NCBI GenBank assembly: GCA_015680685.1
Contig: MNCI01038244.1
Coordinates: 95,831-159,830, forward strand
Direction of reading: 5' to 3'
Length of the DNA stretch: 64,000 nucleotides
Source of the DNA: Gnetum montanum
Lineage: Eukaryota; Streptophyta; Gnetopsida; Gnetales; Gnetaceae
The first letter of the stretch is position 1. Each line of letters opens with the position of its first letter. Below the pieces are notes generated by a model. That model did no database searches. It was given only the letters and a program-made list of their open reading frames with translations, and had not been told where the DNA came from. A program made the position numbers and the translations under genes. Positions 47,001 through 56,889 of this stretch are shown piece by piece.

Positions 47001-48794
47001 GATCGTGTTAATAATGTAAGGGGCTTCCTTAGTATTGAGGGGATCTTTATATATGCCCATAGATTGATTCTACGGTTTAACTGGGTTGGCATCGTCAAAT
47101 GTTATTTCACCCCTATCAATCATACATTGTATGTCTTGTTTGAGGGTGAAACAATAATTAGCATCATGTCCATGCCATTGATGGTACTTGCAAAATCGAT
47201 CGAGTCTGAAGCCTTTTGGAATAGGGGGCTCATTTGGTGTTGCTAAGCTTGGGTTTTGGGCCAATTCGTAGAATCGGTCATGCCTCTAGGCTACTGCTGG
47301 AGACAGTTTCTTATGTTTAATGGCTCCAACCTTCAAAAGTTGATCTAACAACTGAGAAGGCTTCATGGGGAGTGGTGTGTATTGAGTAGGGTCTTTCCTC
47401 TCAAAAGTACGTGCATGACCCGTTTTAGTAGCTTGCATGGTAGATGATTCAGGTGTGTGTGCGGGAGCAGTTCTCTCATAGTTAGTCGGGGAAGTAGGTG
47501 GTTTGCCTTGCTATCCCATTTTGGTAGGTTGAGTCTCTGCTACTGCTACTACTGTTGCTTTAGCCTTTTCTTTATCTTTTTTAGTGTGTTGATTTTTGAA
47601 GGCTAAGTAAGCAGGGTCATGGCTATTTTGGGTTGCCTCTTCTATGTTTTTAATCTGTACAAAAGCTTGGCTTAGAGTGCACGCATTTAGGTAGTACAGT
47701 TTTGATTTGACGAAATCATTCACGGCTCCCTTAAGAATCATAAGAAGGTATGTTTCTGGGATTGGCTCATGAAGTTCATTGAGTGCGGCACTCCATCTTT
47801 GGATGAATTTTTGTACAGGTTCAAGGGGTGCTTATTTCACTTGTATCAAACTATTCAAGGTTGCTTCAGGTTTCAGGTTGTATTTAAACCTGGTAACGAA
47901 CTGGTGTAAGAGGTCCACCAAGGAGGATATGGAGTTATGAGGCAAGGCTCGGTACCAGTCTAATGCTCTGCCAGTGAGGGACATGGCGAACACATGCAAG
48001 ATTGCATGGGGTCAAGCCTGAAGCAACAGGCATTCTAGTCTAAATGTGACTAGATGGGCGTTGGAGTCTCCTTCCCCATTGTATTTGGTCAGTTGAGGCA
48101 AAGAAACCCCTTTGGGCAAGGTTAGTGATGGGACCGAAGAGCTAATAGGATCATCTTGGTAAAATTCTAATACTTTAAGCTCTTCATTGTTAACGGTTTT
48201 GAGGCATCTTACCTCGTTAGCTAGTTTTTGCATCATTTTTTTAGCTTCAGCCTAGTCTTGGATACTAGGTAAAGGAAGAGGTTGGTTAGTTTGAGTGCCA
48301 TACAAATTAGACTATTGTACGGTTGGTGGGAATGATGATTATTGAGTGATCGGAGGTTGCACTTGTGGCATATTTATAATGGGTGCTACTAAGGACAGCA
48401 TACCGTAAGGTGTGGGTTGTTGTTGTTGTTGAGCAACAGGGGCAATCCATTGCCCAACTGTGGGTTGTGCATGGAGACTTTGTACCTGGTGTTGTACTGG
48501 AGGAGCCAAGGGTGTGGTATGAACCTGTACTTGTGGGATGAAGTGTGTAGATGTGGTAGTAGGTATAATAGATGGCATCCCAATTACTTGGGGTGGGAAA
48601 GTTGCTCCTACATTAATTTGAGAGGGGGGTTTTTGGGGTTGTACTTTTAAGAGGGAGGGTAAGGTAGTAATTAGAGGGATAGTGGGGATGGGCATAGTGA
48701 ATTGAGAGTTGATCATAGGGAGAGTGGGAATGAGAATGGGTACTTCTTGTTGGGGCACGTGTGCTTGAGTGGTTTTAAATGAATGGAGAGACAT
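47000..48794 (-). pseudogene. T4 gag
   Basis: N-terminal Pro/Gln-rich region (48794-48339) with a short poly-Gln run. The capsid core follows: LPKGVSLPQLTKYNGEGDSN (near 48110), SLTGRALDWYRALP in a joined frame, MILKGAVNDFVKSKLYYLNA (47741). A Lys-rich linker leads to the zinc-binding end (47264-47070), FCKYHQWHGHDANYCF. Only a handful of stops. Gag would form the particle that holds element RNA. Confidence 0.88.
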
Positions 48795-48926
48795 GGTCTC
48801 CCTAGTGAAAGGGTGAAATAACGGATTCGCATAAGTATGTGGATTGAGAGTATGGTACGAATCCCCGTGTTCACATTAAGCTACGAAATCATCCTCGTCT
48901 CCATTTTGGAGCTCTCGGATGGGTTG

Positions 48927-49277
48927 TCACAAGATTTGATTCCTTGCCATGAGGAGCTGGGATATAAGTTCCTGATGAGATTCAGAGAGGGGAATCACAT
49001 CATATGTTGAGGGAATAAATTTAAGGCCCCCCTTATAGATGAATTCATAATGTATTTTTACTTCTATTTCTGCTCGATCAGTGGGTAGGTTGGCTTGGAT
49101 CTTTACACAGATGAAGTTGTATTGTTCTGGGGTGAGAACTATATAGGCGGGATCTTTGCCTTGTAACCTAAGTGACCGATGAGTTGGTCCTTGAAGGTTC
49201 ATCTCTCCAACGACGACTATGGATTCGGTTGTGGTTACAAGATTTGGGACTTCAGCATTAAGGTCAGAGATGGGCAA
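48927..49277 (-). CDS. T4 upstream ORF of unknown function
   Basis: Open for 116 codons with no stop. Contains LRLQGKDPAYIVLTPEQYNF, KIQANLPTDRAEIEVKIHYE and GGLKFIPSTYDVIPLSESHQ. Lies between the leader repeat and gag. I do not recognise the family. A decayed relative lies at the same place in T3 (about 29960-30140), so it is part of the element. It could be an extended gag N-terminus rather than a separate protein. Confidence 0.6.
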   Translation of the reverse strand: MPISDLNAEVPNLVTTTESIVVVGEMNLQGPTHRSLRLQGKDPAYIVLTPEQYNFICVKIQANLPTDRAEIEVKIHYEFIYKGGLKFIPSTYDVIPLSESHQELISQLLMARNQIL

Positions 49278-49369
49278 TGTTGCTTTGATCTAGGAAGCTT
49301 CCATGTGTATAACTAGTTTGACTGGCTGAATTTATGTATGCAGCATATGTAAGGCTAGCTTGAGCAGAC

Positions 49370-49695
49370 TGGATTCAGCATAACCAAGCTCAGCATGAGT
49401 AAAACTGGTCTGAGCATAACCAGGCTCAGCGTGAGTAAAACTGGTCTGAGCGTAACTAGGCTCAGCGTGAGTAAAATTGGTTTGAGCATAACCAGGCTCA
49501 GCGTGAGTAAAATTGGTTTGAGCGTAACTAGGCTCAGCGTGAGTAAAACTGGTCTAAGCATGACCAAGCTCAGCGTGAGTAAAATTGATCTGAGCGTAAC
49601 TAGGCTCAGCGTGAGTAAAACTAGTCTGAGCGTAACCAGGCTCAGCGTGAGTAAAAATGGTCTGAGTGTGACCAAGCTCAATGTGAGTAAATTTG
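49370..49695. repeat. 36-bp tandem repeat in T4 leader
   Basis: About nine units of CTGAGCGTAACCAGGCTCAG followed by CGTGAGTAAAACTGGT. Because 36 is a multiple of three, both strands stay open for about 100 codons, but this is a by-product of the repeat. It contains the T4 word GCGTGAG and its partner GCGTAA. Confidence 0.9.
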
Positions 49696-49814
49696 CAATG
49701 TGAGCAAGCTTATCACGAACAGGCTCAGTGTAAATGAGGGTTTTGGTTTCAGTGCTTAATTAGTGCAACTTTTTGAACCGTGGAGTGACTAAGGTTTTGT
49801 CAAATGGTAAGCGA

Positions 49815-49831
49815 CCCTCCTTCTAGTGCCA
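49815..49831 (-). other. T4 primer-binding site
   Basis: Minus strand TGGCACTAGAAGGAGGG begins six bases after the end of the 5' LTR. Same type as T3. Confidence 0.8.
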
Positions 49832-49837
49832 ATTTCT

Positions 49838-51302
49838 TGTACTGTTTGAAATCGTCAGCATAAGGTTGGAAGGAAATGAACGCTGAAAGATCTCCAGAGA
49901 GATACAGAGAATCCTACCTTCACGTGAGGGCAAGCTAGAAAAATGAAGGTAGGGTGCCTTGGATGGTCCGCATGCAGATCAACCAAGGACTTCCCCGAGC
50001 GTACGCTATTGCCTGCGCTAGGGTTATCGTCACAAGTGTAAAATAGAGAAAATAATAGAGTGTAACGAAAATAACAAAGCGTAATGAATGTAACATAGCA
50101 TAATGAATGTAATAGAGCATAACAAACGTAATAGAGCATAATGAATGTAATAGGGCATAATAAATGTAACAAAGCGTAATGAACGTAACAGAGCGTAATG
50201 AACGTAATAGGACATAAACGTAAACAGAATGTATGCAGGAAGATGCAAGGGAATGAAAGATGCAGAAAAATAAATCAAAATAGGACAATGGATGGCAAAA
50301 TAATGAACAATGTCGTATTAATCAATGAAATGTGCATCGGTCAAAACGTAGTTGCGTCGCAAGTCAGGCGTTAAGCCCCAATGTGAGGTGTTTATAGGCA
50401 CTGGGAATCACGTGCGTCCAAGCTTAGGATTGCTTAATTTCTTGCTCCAAATTTTTGCCAACTGAACCCTTGATTATGTCAATGAATAGGGTATTTATCT
50501 ACTTGTCCTAGGCATAGGAATGAATGAGATCAGCGGCTACGAGATGCAAGAAAAATGGATCGCGTGACAGGTGTACGAGGGAAATTACGTTCTAGACCGG
50601 ATGCATCGTATCTTACAACACAAGCTAGCTTATGCTCATGGATGCAGCGTAAGAACTTCACAAGCTCACACATGGTGTACAATAAAATTTTACAATGAAT
50701 TTGCAATCAAAATTTGATTCCAACTCACTTGGATCGACTGCTGCAGGACGTTGACTTGAGTTGATCTTATCCTGGCATGTTTTCGACATACATCTAAAAT
50801 GTTCTAGGCCATTTTTGGCAGCTCACGCTATCAGCGTGAGCTGGGCGTGAGCGTGACCTAGGCGTGAGCGTGAACTGGGCGTGAGTAGTCAAAACAGTGT
50901 ATTTTTGAGCCTGAAATCAGGATTCTGAGGGCTGGGAACCTGGGCAACCAATAGTGGAGGTCATGGGGGGTACTTGTGCTCAATTTTGGCCTATTTTGGC
51001 TTAGTTTTGGGGCTCCAAAAGTTGGTGACGCTGATCCTTACGCTGTGCAGCGTAAGAAAATGTAACCAAAGTGTACCCAGCAAAGACCCAGTATTTTGAG
51101 CCCAAAACCTTTGATTCTGGATGCTGAAAGCTGGTGCAGTCACCTGTGGGCCCTGATGGGGGCCTTTCCTGCTCTGTTGAATGTCATTTCATGTCATTTT
51201 GGAGACTCTCAAGTTTGGTCATGTCATACTCATGTTGGGAAATAACATGACTTAGCTTGAATTTTGTTTGAAAGTGCTAGGCCAAACTTTTGTGGTGTTT
51301 CA
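49838..51302 (-). repeat. T4 5' LTR
   Basis: Plus-strand edges TGTACTGTTT and GGTGTTTCA, 1465 bp. Contains a 19-bp repeat of eight full units plus one worn unit (50057-50227), the TATA-like box (50489-50498) and the word array GCGTGAGCTGGGCGTGAGCG (50820-50890). The element transcript would start here and run toward lower coordinates. Confidence 0.92.
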
Positions 51303-51406
51303 GTACCTACCACAATAATCACAACAAAAACATGTCATTAGTAAGCAAACCTAAATGATACAAGCTAACTCAAATCACAAAAAATAATAAGCAAGAAAAA
51401 CCTAAC

Positions 51407-52266
51407 CTAAGAGGATCCTGCATCATTGACTTCTAGAGGCAACTTTCCTAAGCTAGCCTCCAAGTGTCAGAGGATCTCAGCCTTGGAAAGTTTTGTACAG
51501 TCCTCCTAGTCAAAGTTAATCTCCTTGAGGGTCTTGCCTTTGTCCATGGTAGTCCATGTAGGCAACTTCATTAAAAAGGTAGCAGAAGAAGCCTCTCTAA
51601 AAGGGGTGATGACCTGCCTCTTAGGAAAGCCACTCACCACTGTGTGCCGCATGAACAACTCATATGCCTACCTTTCACTAGTCGCCTTAAGAAATATCTT
51701 GAGGTAGCAATGTTCAGCAGACTCCTCCTTGTACCATTGTAGATACACATCACACTCTCACTTGTATTAGTGCTTATGGTTCTTTTGTGTTTGCCCCCAT
51801 TAGTACACCTTTGTGCTGTAATTTTTGCAATCTTGATTCTTCTAGGAAAGCAAGTTCATTTGTAGTTATTGCTCTATCAGATCGCATGTGGCCTCATTCT
51901 TGCCTCTAAGAGCTATTCAATATTGGACATGCTCTATCTCAAAGGTATTATAGGTGCTGTCTCCATACTCTATCTCAAAGGTATGCCAAGTGCTATCTCC
52001 CTAAGCTCTAGCTGCCAAGAAGTCATATCTAGATTGAAGATCATTACTCTTCATATTCTAGTTAGCCACCTTATCCTGTAAATCATGCACACATTTCCAC
52101 AAGTGCTCATTTGAGTGCCTATAGATCCATAATTCCTTTGCATAGGAAAGTGTGCACTTGTTCAATGTCTCATACATGTGACAAGACACATGATCAACTT
52201 TAGAAGGAAAGTTAGTGAGGGCATCCACCTTGGCCACCTTGCTCAAATCTCATTGAAGCTTAGGGC
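51407..52266 (-). pseudogene. T3 antisense gene, exon 7
   Basis: 860 bp. Begins KLQ, TGA, DLSKVAKVDALTNFPSK and has a coiled-coil-like stretch, ending HLWKCVHDLQDKVAN before a TAG. The second half carries a duplicated HTFEIEYGDSTYNTFEIEH segment, then SGFPKRQVITPFREASSATF. Donor TAG/GTTAGG at 51406. Confidence 0.65.
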
Positions 52267-52354
52267 CTATAGGCATGAAATAATCAATCAATATTATCAA
52301 GAACTAAGCATGCAAGTAGTAGAGAAACATAAAGCAAAGCAACATCACACATAC

Positions 52355-52492
52355 CAAGCTCAAGATCTACCTATTTCAAGCAGTCCATCATGTCCTCAAC
52401 AATGCCTTCCATGATGGTGAATTTATTGGGCATGTCTACCCACAACTCCATGTGATAGGTAGACGTGGAACCATTGGTTGGGACATTTAATT
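52355..52492 (-). pseudogene. T3 antisense gene, exon 6
   Basis: 138 bp between a TGTTATAG acceptor and a GTATGTG donor (52354). Reads LNVPTNGSTSTYHMELWVDM and MEGIVEDMMDCLK. One TAG near the end. Confidence 0.65.
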
Positions 52493-52583
52493 CTATAACA
52501 CAATGATGCAATTAGCATATAAACAAATAGCTAAATATGTTAGAGAAAATATGCAACAATAGATGGTAATGTAAGTTAGTTAC

Positions 52584-52811
52584 CTAGCAAGCCCTTAGGC
52601 ATGAGTGCAGGAGGGTCACCTATCTGCACACCATTGAACAAGCTATGAAAATCACCCCCATCGGGGTGGAGTAGCCTCTCTTCCTCCAACTATTGGAGGC
52701 TCTCTGCTACCTTAGGTAACTCATCACCATGAGCCTCCCCCTCCTTAGCTTAATGAGGTGCTTCTTTTGTTGCCTTTTTAGCCACTACTTCTGTAGCCCT
52801 CTCTCCTATCT
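52584..52811 (-). pseudogene. T3 antisense gene, exon 5
   Basis: 228 bp, Lys/Glu-rich: ATEVVAKKATKEAPH, then GDELPKVAESL and FNGVQIGDPPALMPKGLL. Donor CTAG/GTAACTAA. Two stops. Confidence 0.65.
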
Positions 52812-52957
52812 CTACAATTAATGCATATTCATACATAGCACATTAGTACACATATGCACATCACTAGCTAGTTAATAGGATAACATAAAAGAAAAATATA
52901 AATATATAAATATACATTAATACAATATATACATCTAAGAAATTTACAAATACTAAC

Positions 52958-54003
52958 CTGTAACCTCCATGCACAAGCTATGAAGCTTAATACAAATCCT
53001 CTTGCTCCTTAGCCTCCCAACCTCAGGGGCAACCTCCTCTATAGAACATGACCTCTTGATCTTGGTTTTAGTTGGTCCCACCATCTCTACAATATAGAAA
53101 TCTACCTTAGTCATGTCCTCAGTGCCAACTAGAGGACCCTCACCTGCATTGTTGCACGAGTAATGTGACTACCCCATAGGATCCTTAGTCATTGTGAATA
53201 ATGACTCATTAATCCCCTCTAGGGGGCCCTATGCATGTGTGGTCATGAACATGTTCTTAATCCATGGCTTGGAGAGCTACTCATGATCTTAAAAAATCCA
53301 TTGATTGCCATCACACACAACCAAGAGCTCTGCGAACCTTCACAGGTATCCTATGAAGAACACGAAGTCGACATGGGGTTACACTATAGCCTAGAGATCT
53401 CTATGTGCAAGCTAGTAGCTATATAGGCAACCTAGTTGAACCTCATGCCTTCTAGCAACACCTAATTCATCACCCATGCCTACTCTAGCCCAAGGATCTT
53501 TCCTAGGAAGAGAAACTTTGGGAAGGCATGAGTGCGGAATAGAGGGTAGAGCTCTCGCACCTCAGGCACAAGCACATCCTTAATTGGTATGCCCTTGTGA
53601 GATCGGGTGGCCCCTAACTAGTTCTTGATATCTCCTTTTCCATCCACCTCTTTGTTGGCCTTATCAAAAATCATTGAGCTATTAGTGGGGAGGCCAAAGA
53701 GGTCGACAAAGAAGGCCTCGCTAAAGTCAACCACTACCATCACACAGTGCACTTGGATGACAAATTGCCTAACATTGCTCCTGAAGGAGTTGATGATGGT
53801 GATCATTTTAGCCACCAAGATACTCAAGATAAGGGCTAAAAATAGGTCCATCAACCATGCATGTATGAGTCAAGAAGTCAATGAATTCAAGGCTTTATGG
53901 CATAGCCAATGTTGTGCACCCTCCACATCACTATACTTCATGATGAGGGTGGCCTTTGTGTAGTCTACGATGATCACTGTCACCTAGCCTAAGGCAATTG
54001 CCA
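52958..54003 (-). pseudogene. T3 antisense gene, exon 4
   Basis: 1046 bp, the longest exon. The first part reads VTVIIVDYTKATLIMKYSD, then LILSILVAKMITIINSFRSN and DFSEAFFVDLFGLPTNSS; 53854-53618 is open for 78 codons. A one-base loss in a C-run near 53370 changes frame. The rest reads HVDFVFFIGYL, FAELLVVCDGNQWIF, KPWIKNMFMTTHA, and ends with basic clusters KTKIKR and RLRSKR that could be nuclear signals. I do not recognise the domain. Confidence 0.65.
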
Positions 54004-54091
54004 CTACAACAAAGGAAAAACAAAGTTAACATCATGAAAAGGAAAACTAATAAGCATACATGAGCAAGCACATAAGCTAAATCTTAGATAC

Positions 54092-54369
54092 ATACGTCGC
54101 ACAAATAAGGTGTGAGACAAGGGTGGCATTGCAAGTATCTCCTTGATGTTAAAAGCTCACTAGTGACCTACTCCTCATCCAACCAACCATGAGTCCAATA
54201 CCACTCATATGCCTTCAATTATCGAATGGGGTAAGCCTCTAGATCAAGCCCCACCTACTCAAGCATAGTTTCCTAAATATTCAAGCTAGAAGAGAACACC
54301 TCCAGGGCAATACGGGTCAAGGCTAGAGCCTCCACCTCATCATGTAGGCCCTCCTTGTCAATTCCAAAC
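54092..54369 (-). pseudogene. T3 antisense gene, exon 3
   Basis: 278 bp after the acceptor AATGCTAG. Reads FGIDKEGLHDEVEALALTRI, ALEVFSSSLNI and LKAYEWYWTHGWLDEE. It would form the C-terminal helix region of the HAD-like fold begun in exon 2. Donor TAT/GTATCT. Confidence 0.65.
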
Positions 54370-54448
54370 CTAGCATTAACCACAAGTTGTTAGCAATGTG
54401 ACATGAGCTAGTAGTGAAAAACATTGTGAAAGCCACAAAAGCACTTAC

Positions 54449-54901
54449 CATCCAGCACAGTACATAGTTCTAGGTGGGTTTTGGAATAGGATGTGCACCT
54501 GTAGCGTAATAAAAAGGGAGTTGCTCTTATTGTAGCAACCAAACCTTGTCATGTACCATATTTTGGATAGATGCGAAGTACTCCTAGGATCCTTTCTCAA
54601 ATCACCTACTCCATCATTGCTAATAGTAGGCTCATCTAAGATGAACTTCAAGATCTCCTAGTTAGCCCTAGGTAGCAATGTCTTGGAGATGGTGCTAGTA
54701 GCCTCCACCACCAAGTGTGACCACATGATCACATGAAACTGCTACAATAAGTACTCTAGGAACTTAAGAGCCCCTAGCTGGAAGCACACCATCTAATGAC
54801 CCACCTACATATCTAGCATAGGTGTACTATGAAAAAGTTCATTTATGCAGCATAGGATGCCCACGAGCTCCATGATGATCAAGACAGGCTTCAGCAGCAC
54901 C
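54449..54901 (-). pseudogene. T3 antisense gene, exon 2 (HAD phosphatase-like)
   Basis: 453 bp after a TTGCAG acceptor. KPVLIIMELVGILCC has the shape of the HAD motif I strand, but the D-L-N/D-G core reads E-L-V-G. GALKFLEYL and FHVIMWSHLV resemble the FCP1/NIF R-P-G-x-x-E-F-L and motif II W-S-S. NSLFITLQVHILFQNPP resembles T-L-L-I-D-D-S with the two Asp replaced, followed by the N-P-P typical of plant members. FCP1-type enzymes remove phosphate from the RNA polymerase II tail. With these losses it would be inactive or only a fold. Confidence 0.55.
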
Positions 54902-55169
54902 CTGCAACTGGCAAGTCATAAATAAAGCATTAATATACATATGTAGATGCAAATTTTGACATGAAATTATTAAAATACGTTAATTAGAAAAATTAACATA
55001 ATACAACATGAATTAACAAAAAATTATTAATTTTGGCAATGCCCTTTTGGGTCCCATGGGTATAAGACATCAACGAATCCATTTGATAGGCCTAGTACTC
55101 ACGAGAGCACAACATGTTTTCATAGATTTAGTGTTACACTTTGCAAGTTTAGCATCATGCATGGTTTAC

Positions 55170-55500
55170 AAAATTTTAGCAAATTTTTTTTTCTAACACT
55201 AGACTATCTCAGTGGAGAGTGTAGTCTAGATTTGGAAAATTTTTCTCTAACTTTAGACTACCTCATTGAAGAGCATAGTCCGAAAGACTACAAAATTTTT
55301 CTAACTTTGGGCTACCATAGTAGAGAGCATAGTTTGGAAAGAGAAAAAAAATTTCTAACTTTGGGGGTCACCTCAACTATGCTCTCAATGCATGAAGAGC
55401 ATATTTCCCAAAAACTAACATTTTGCCAAACACACAATGTAGGCATTTCCAAAAACACTTGCTAGACTATGCTCTCAATGTGTGGAGAGCATAGTCGCAT
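55170..55500. repeat. T3 word array in antisense intron 1
   Basis: AGAGCATAGT and CTATGCTCTC words with AAATTTTTCTAAC between them, as in the T3 LTR. Confidence 0.75.
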
Positions 55501-56560
55501 GGCCGTGAAGAGTGTAGGCTCCCATGGCATCATGCACAGTAATTTCCTCTACTCGTAGCCATGGCTAGTCCCCCCCCTCCCCCGCCTCCCAAGACCTCAC
55601 AATAACAAAGGAAAAATGAAAAAAAAAATGTGATTATGTTAATTTCCCTTGCGGACCCTATAGCCACGCTATAGGGCACAATCGCCATCGCAACCCTTAT
55701 GGCTGCACCACAGGCACACACAACCCCATGGCCCTCATGATGTACAATGTGCTTGGCTTCTACTCATGCCAAAACAAAAAAGAAATATTTTTTCAAGAAA
55801 AATGAAAAAATTCAAGGTAAACCCCTACTATAGCCCTTGCCTTGCAAGAGGCCACCCTCGGTCACCACCAAAGCCCTAGCATCACTGCAACCACACCTTG
55901 GGGCAAAAAAATAGAAATAGAAGGAAATGCAACAAAACAAACACATGCATTTTACCTCTAGCCATGGTTGTGGCCACAACCCTATCCCCACAATCCATAA
56001 AACAAAAACATATTTGCCCCCATCACCATGCACCAAACCCCAACTTGCATGTCTACCCTAGCTTGTGCAACACCAAAGAGCCAAACAGAAGCCCTCCACT
56101 AATACCAAATTTATTTAAAGAAATAAAATGAAGCAAATGCATGCACTCTAACACCAAACACAACCATGACCATGGCTCTTATGGCTATGCTACAAGGTAT
56201 GGCCCATGGTCAACCCCAACCCCCAACAATACACAAAAAATTCCAAAAAAAAAGAAAGAAAAATGCAGGGTAGACCCCTGCTATGCCCCTTGCCCCATGG
56301 CATTCTACCCCTGGCCACCACCAAAACCTAAACACTAATCATTTCCTAGCCCATGTGCCCCAAGAACCCAAGGCCCAACACCAAAACAAGAACCCACAAC
56401 CTAGTGCCAAAAGCAAAACCCATAGCCCATTAACAAGAAAATAGCCAAAATCCTCCTTGCCATCACATTGTTCCTACAACCACCATGGCCAAAATGGTGC
56501 ATGGTGTTGATGGGCATCACCATGGAAAAGTGCCATGGCAGGGCATGCCACAAAAACTAT
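55500..56560. repeat. CCATGG word array
   Basis: CCATGG, GCCATGGC and GGCTATGCTAC-type words recur in both orientations (for example 55504, 55558, 55725, 55963, 56171, 56205, 56294, 56484, 56519 and 56532). A second kind of palindromic word not seen in the T3 LTR. Confidence 0.55.
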
Positions 56561-56631
56561 GCTCCTAAATCCTCAACAACAACAAAAATGAGACAAAAAA
56601 TGAGCAAAGAAGAAAGCATAATCAAGGGTAC

Positions 56632-56747
56632 CTGGCTAATGTCGATGGCCTCCTCTCCTCCACACGTGCCTATGGCAGGCGACCCAATGCTTGTTCCGCC
56701 TTATCCACATTTTCCAGTCCTAAGTGCAAGCATTCACTTTGGTGCAT
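56632..56747 (-). pseudogene. T3 antisense gene, exon 1
   Basis: ATG at 56747-56745, then MHQSECLHLGLENVDKAEQA, LGRLP, TAG, ARVEERRPSTLAR, with a phase 2 end at CAG/GTACCC. It joins exon 2 in phase. Related to T4 exon 1 (42740-42873). Confidence 0.6.
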
Positions 56748-56860
56748 TATTATTCCAACTACACTCTCCATTGGCAACGTGCAACAACAATGGAAAGACT
56801 ATGCTCTAGATGTTGCGGTTTAAAGTAACAAAATGACAACTTACCCATAGTAAAAGACAC

Positions 56861-56867
56861 CTATATA
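56861..56867 (-). promoter_or_regulatory. Possible TATA box of the T3 antisense gene
   Basis: Minus strand TATATAG, about 115 bases upstream of the ATG at 56747. T3 words (CTATGCTTC, AGAGCATAGT) lie just upstream, at 56890-56970. Core promoter by position only. Confidence 0.45.
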
Positions 56868-56889
56868 CCCTCTTGGGGTCATTTAATGA

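Larger units (their letters stand above)
35771..51302 (-). mobile_element. T4: complete Tat-clade gypsy element
   Basis: Youngest element in the nest, 15.5 kb, minus strand, with both LTRs, primer-binding site, polypurine tract and all pol domains. The flanks GTACA and GTACC are a 5-bp duplication with one difference. By eye over about 440 aligned bases the LTRs differ by roughly 10 percent, mostly transitions. Long frames remain but gag and pol hold several stops, so it is not autonomous as it stands. One assembly gap (46772-46922). Confidence 0.93.
54902..56631 (-). other. T3 antisense gene, intron 1
   Basis: 1.73 kb, GTACCC donor and TTGCAG acceptor. Contains two word arrays: CCATGG-type words (55500-56560) and the T3 word GAGCATAGTC (55170-55500). 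No exon seen inside; short frames here are composition effects. Confidence 0.55.
51303..56747 (-). pseudogene. T3 antisense gene, exons 1 to 7 and start of 8
   Basis: Multi-exon gene remnant on the strand opposite to T3, lying between protease and RT. Eight exons can be placed: 56747-56632, 54901-54449, 54369-54092, 54003-52958, 52811-52584, 52492-52355, 52266-51407 and 51306 into 35683. All introns are GT-AG and, except intron 1, short (79-146 bp). Phases (2, 2, 1, 1, 1, 1, 0) agree at each junction if one base is missing in exon 4. About 1070 codons. Most in-frame stops are TAG, as expected from decayed Gln codons. Role unknown. It could be a captured host gene or an old element gene. Confidence 0.75.

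Noticed and set aside
46590-47060. Frames running through the N gap
   Set aside because: Unknown bases were translated as X; the length is arbitrary.
49355-49703. Long frames on both strands in the T4 leader
   Set aside because: Produced by a 36-bp repeat, a multiple of three, so stops never appear. No start context or family resemblance.
29354-49831. Naming the tRNA primer from TGGCACTAGAAGGAGGG
   Set aside because: I could not match it to a specific plant tRNA end without a database.
49855-50288. Tyr/Leu-rich frames in the T4 5' LTR
   Set aside because: Again the 19-bp tandem repeat, not a gene.
55530-56036. Two minus-strand frames starting MCACGAAIR and MVHGDGGKY
   Set aside because: They lie in antisense intron 1, in CCATGG word repeats and G-rich runs, and do not fit exon phases.
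56141-56809. Plus-strand frames in T3 spacer
   Set aside because: Composition effects opposite antisense exon 1; no known motif.
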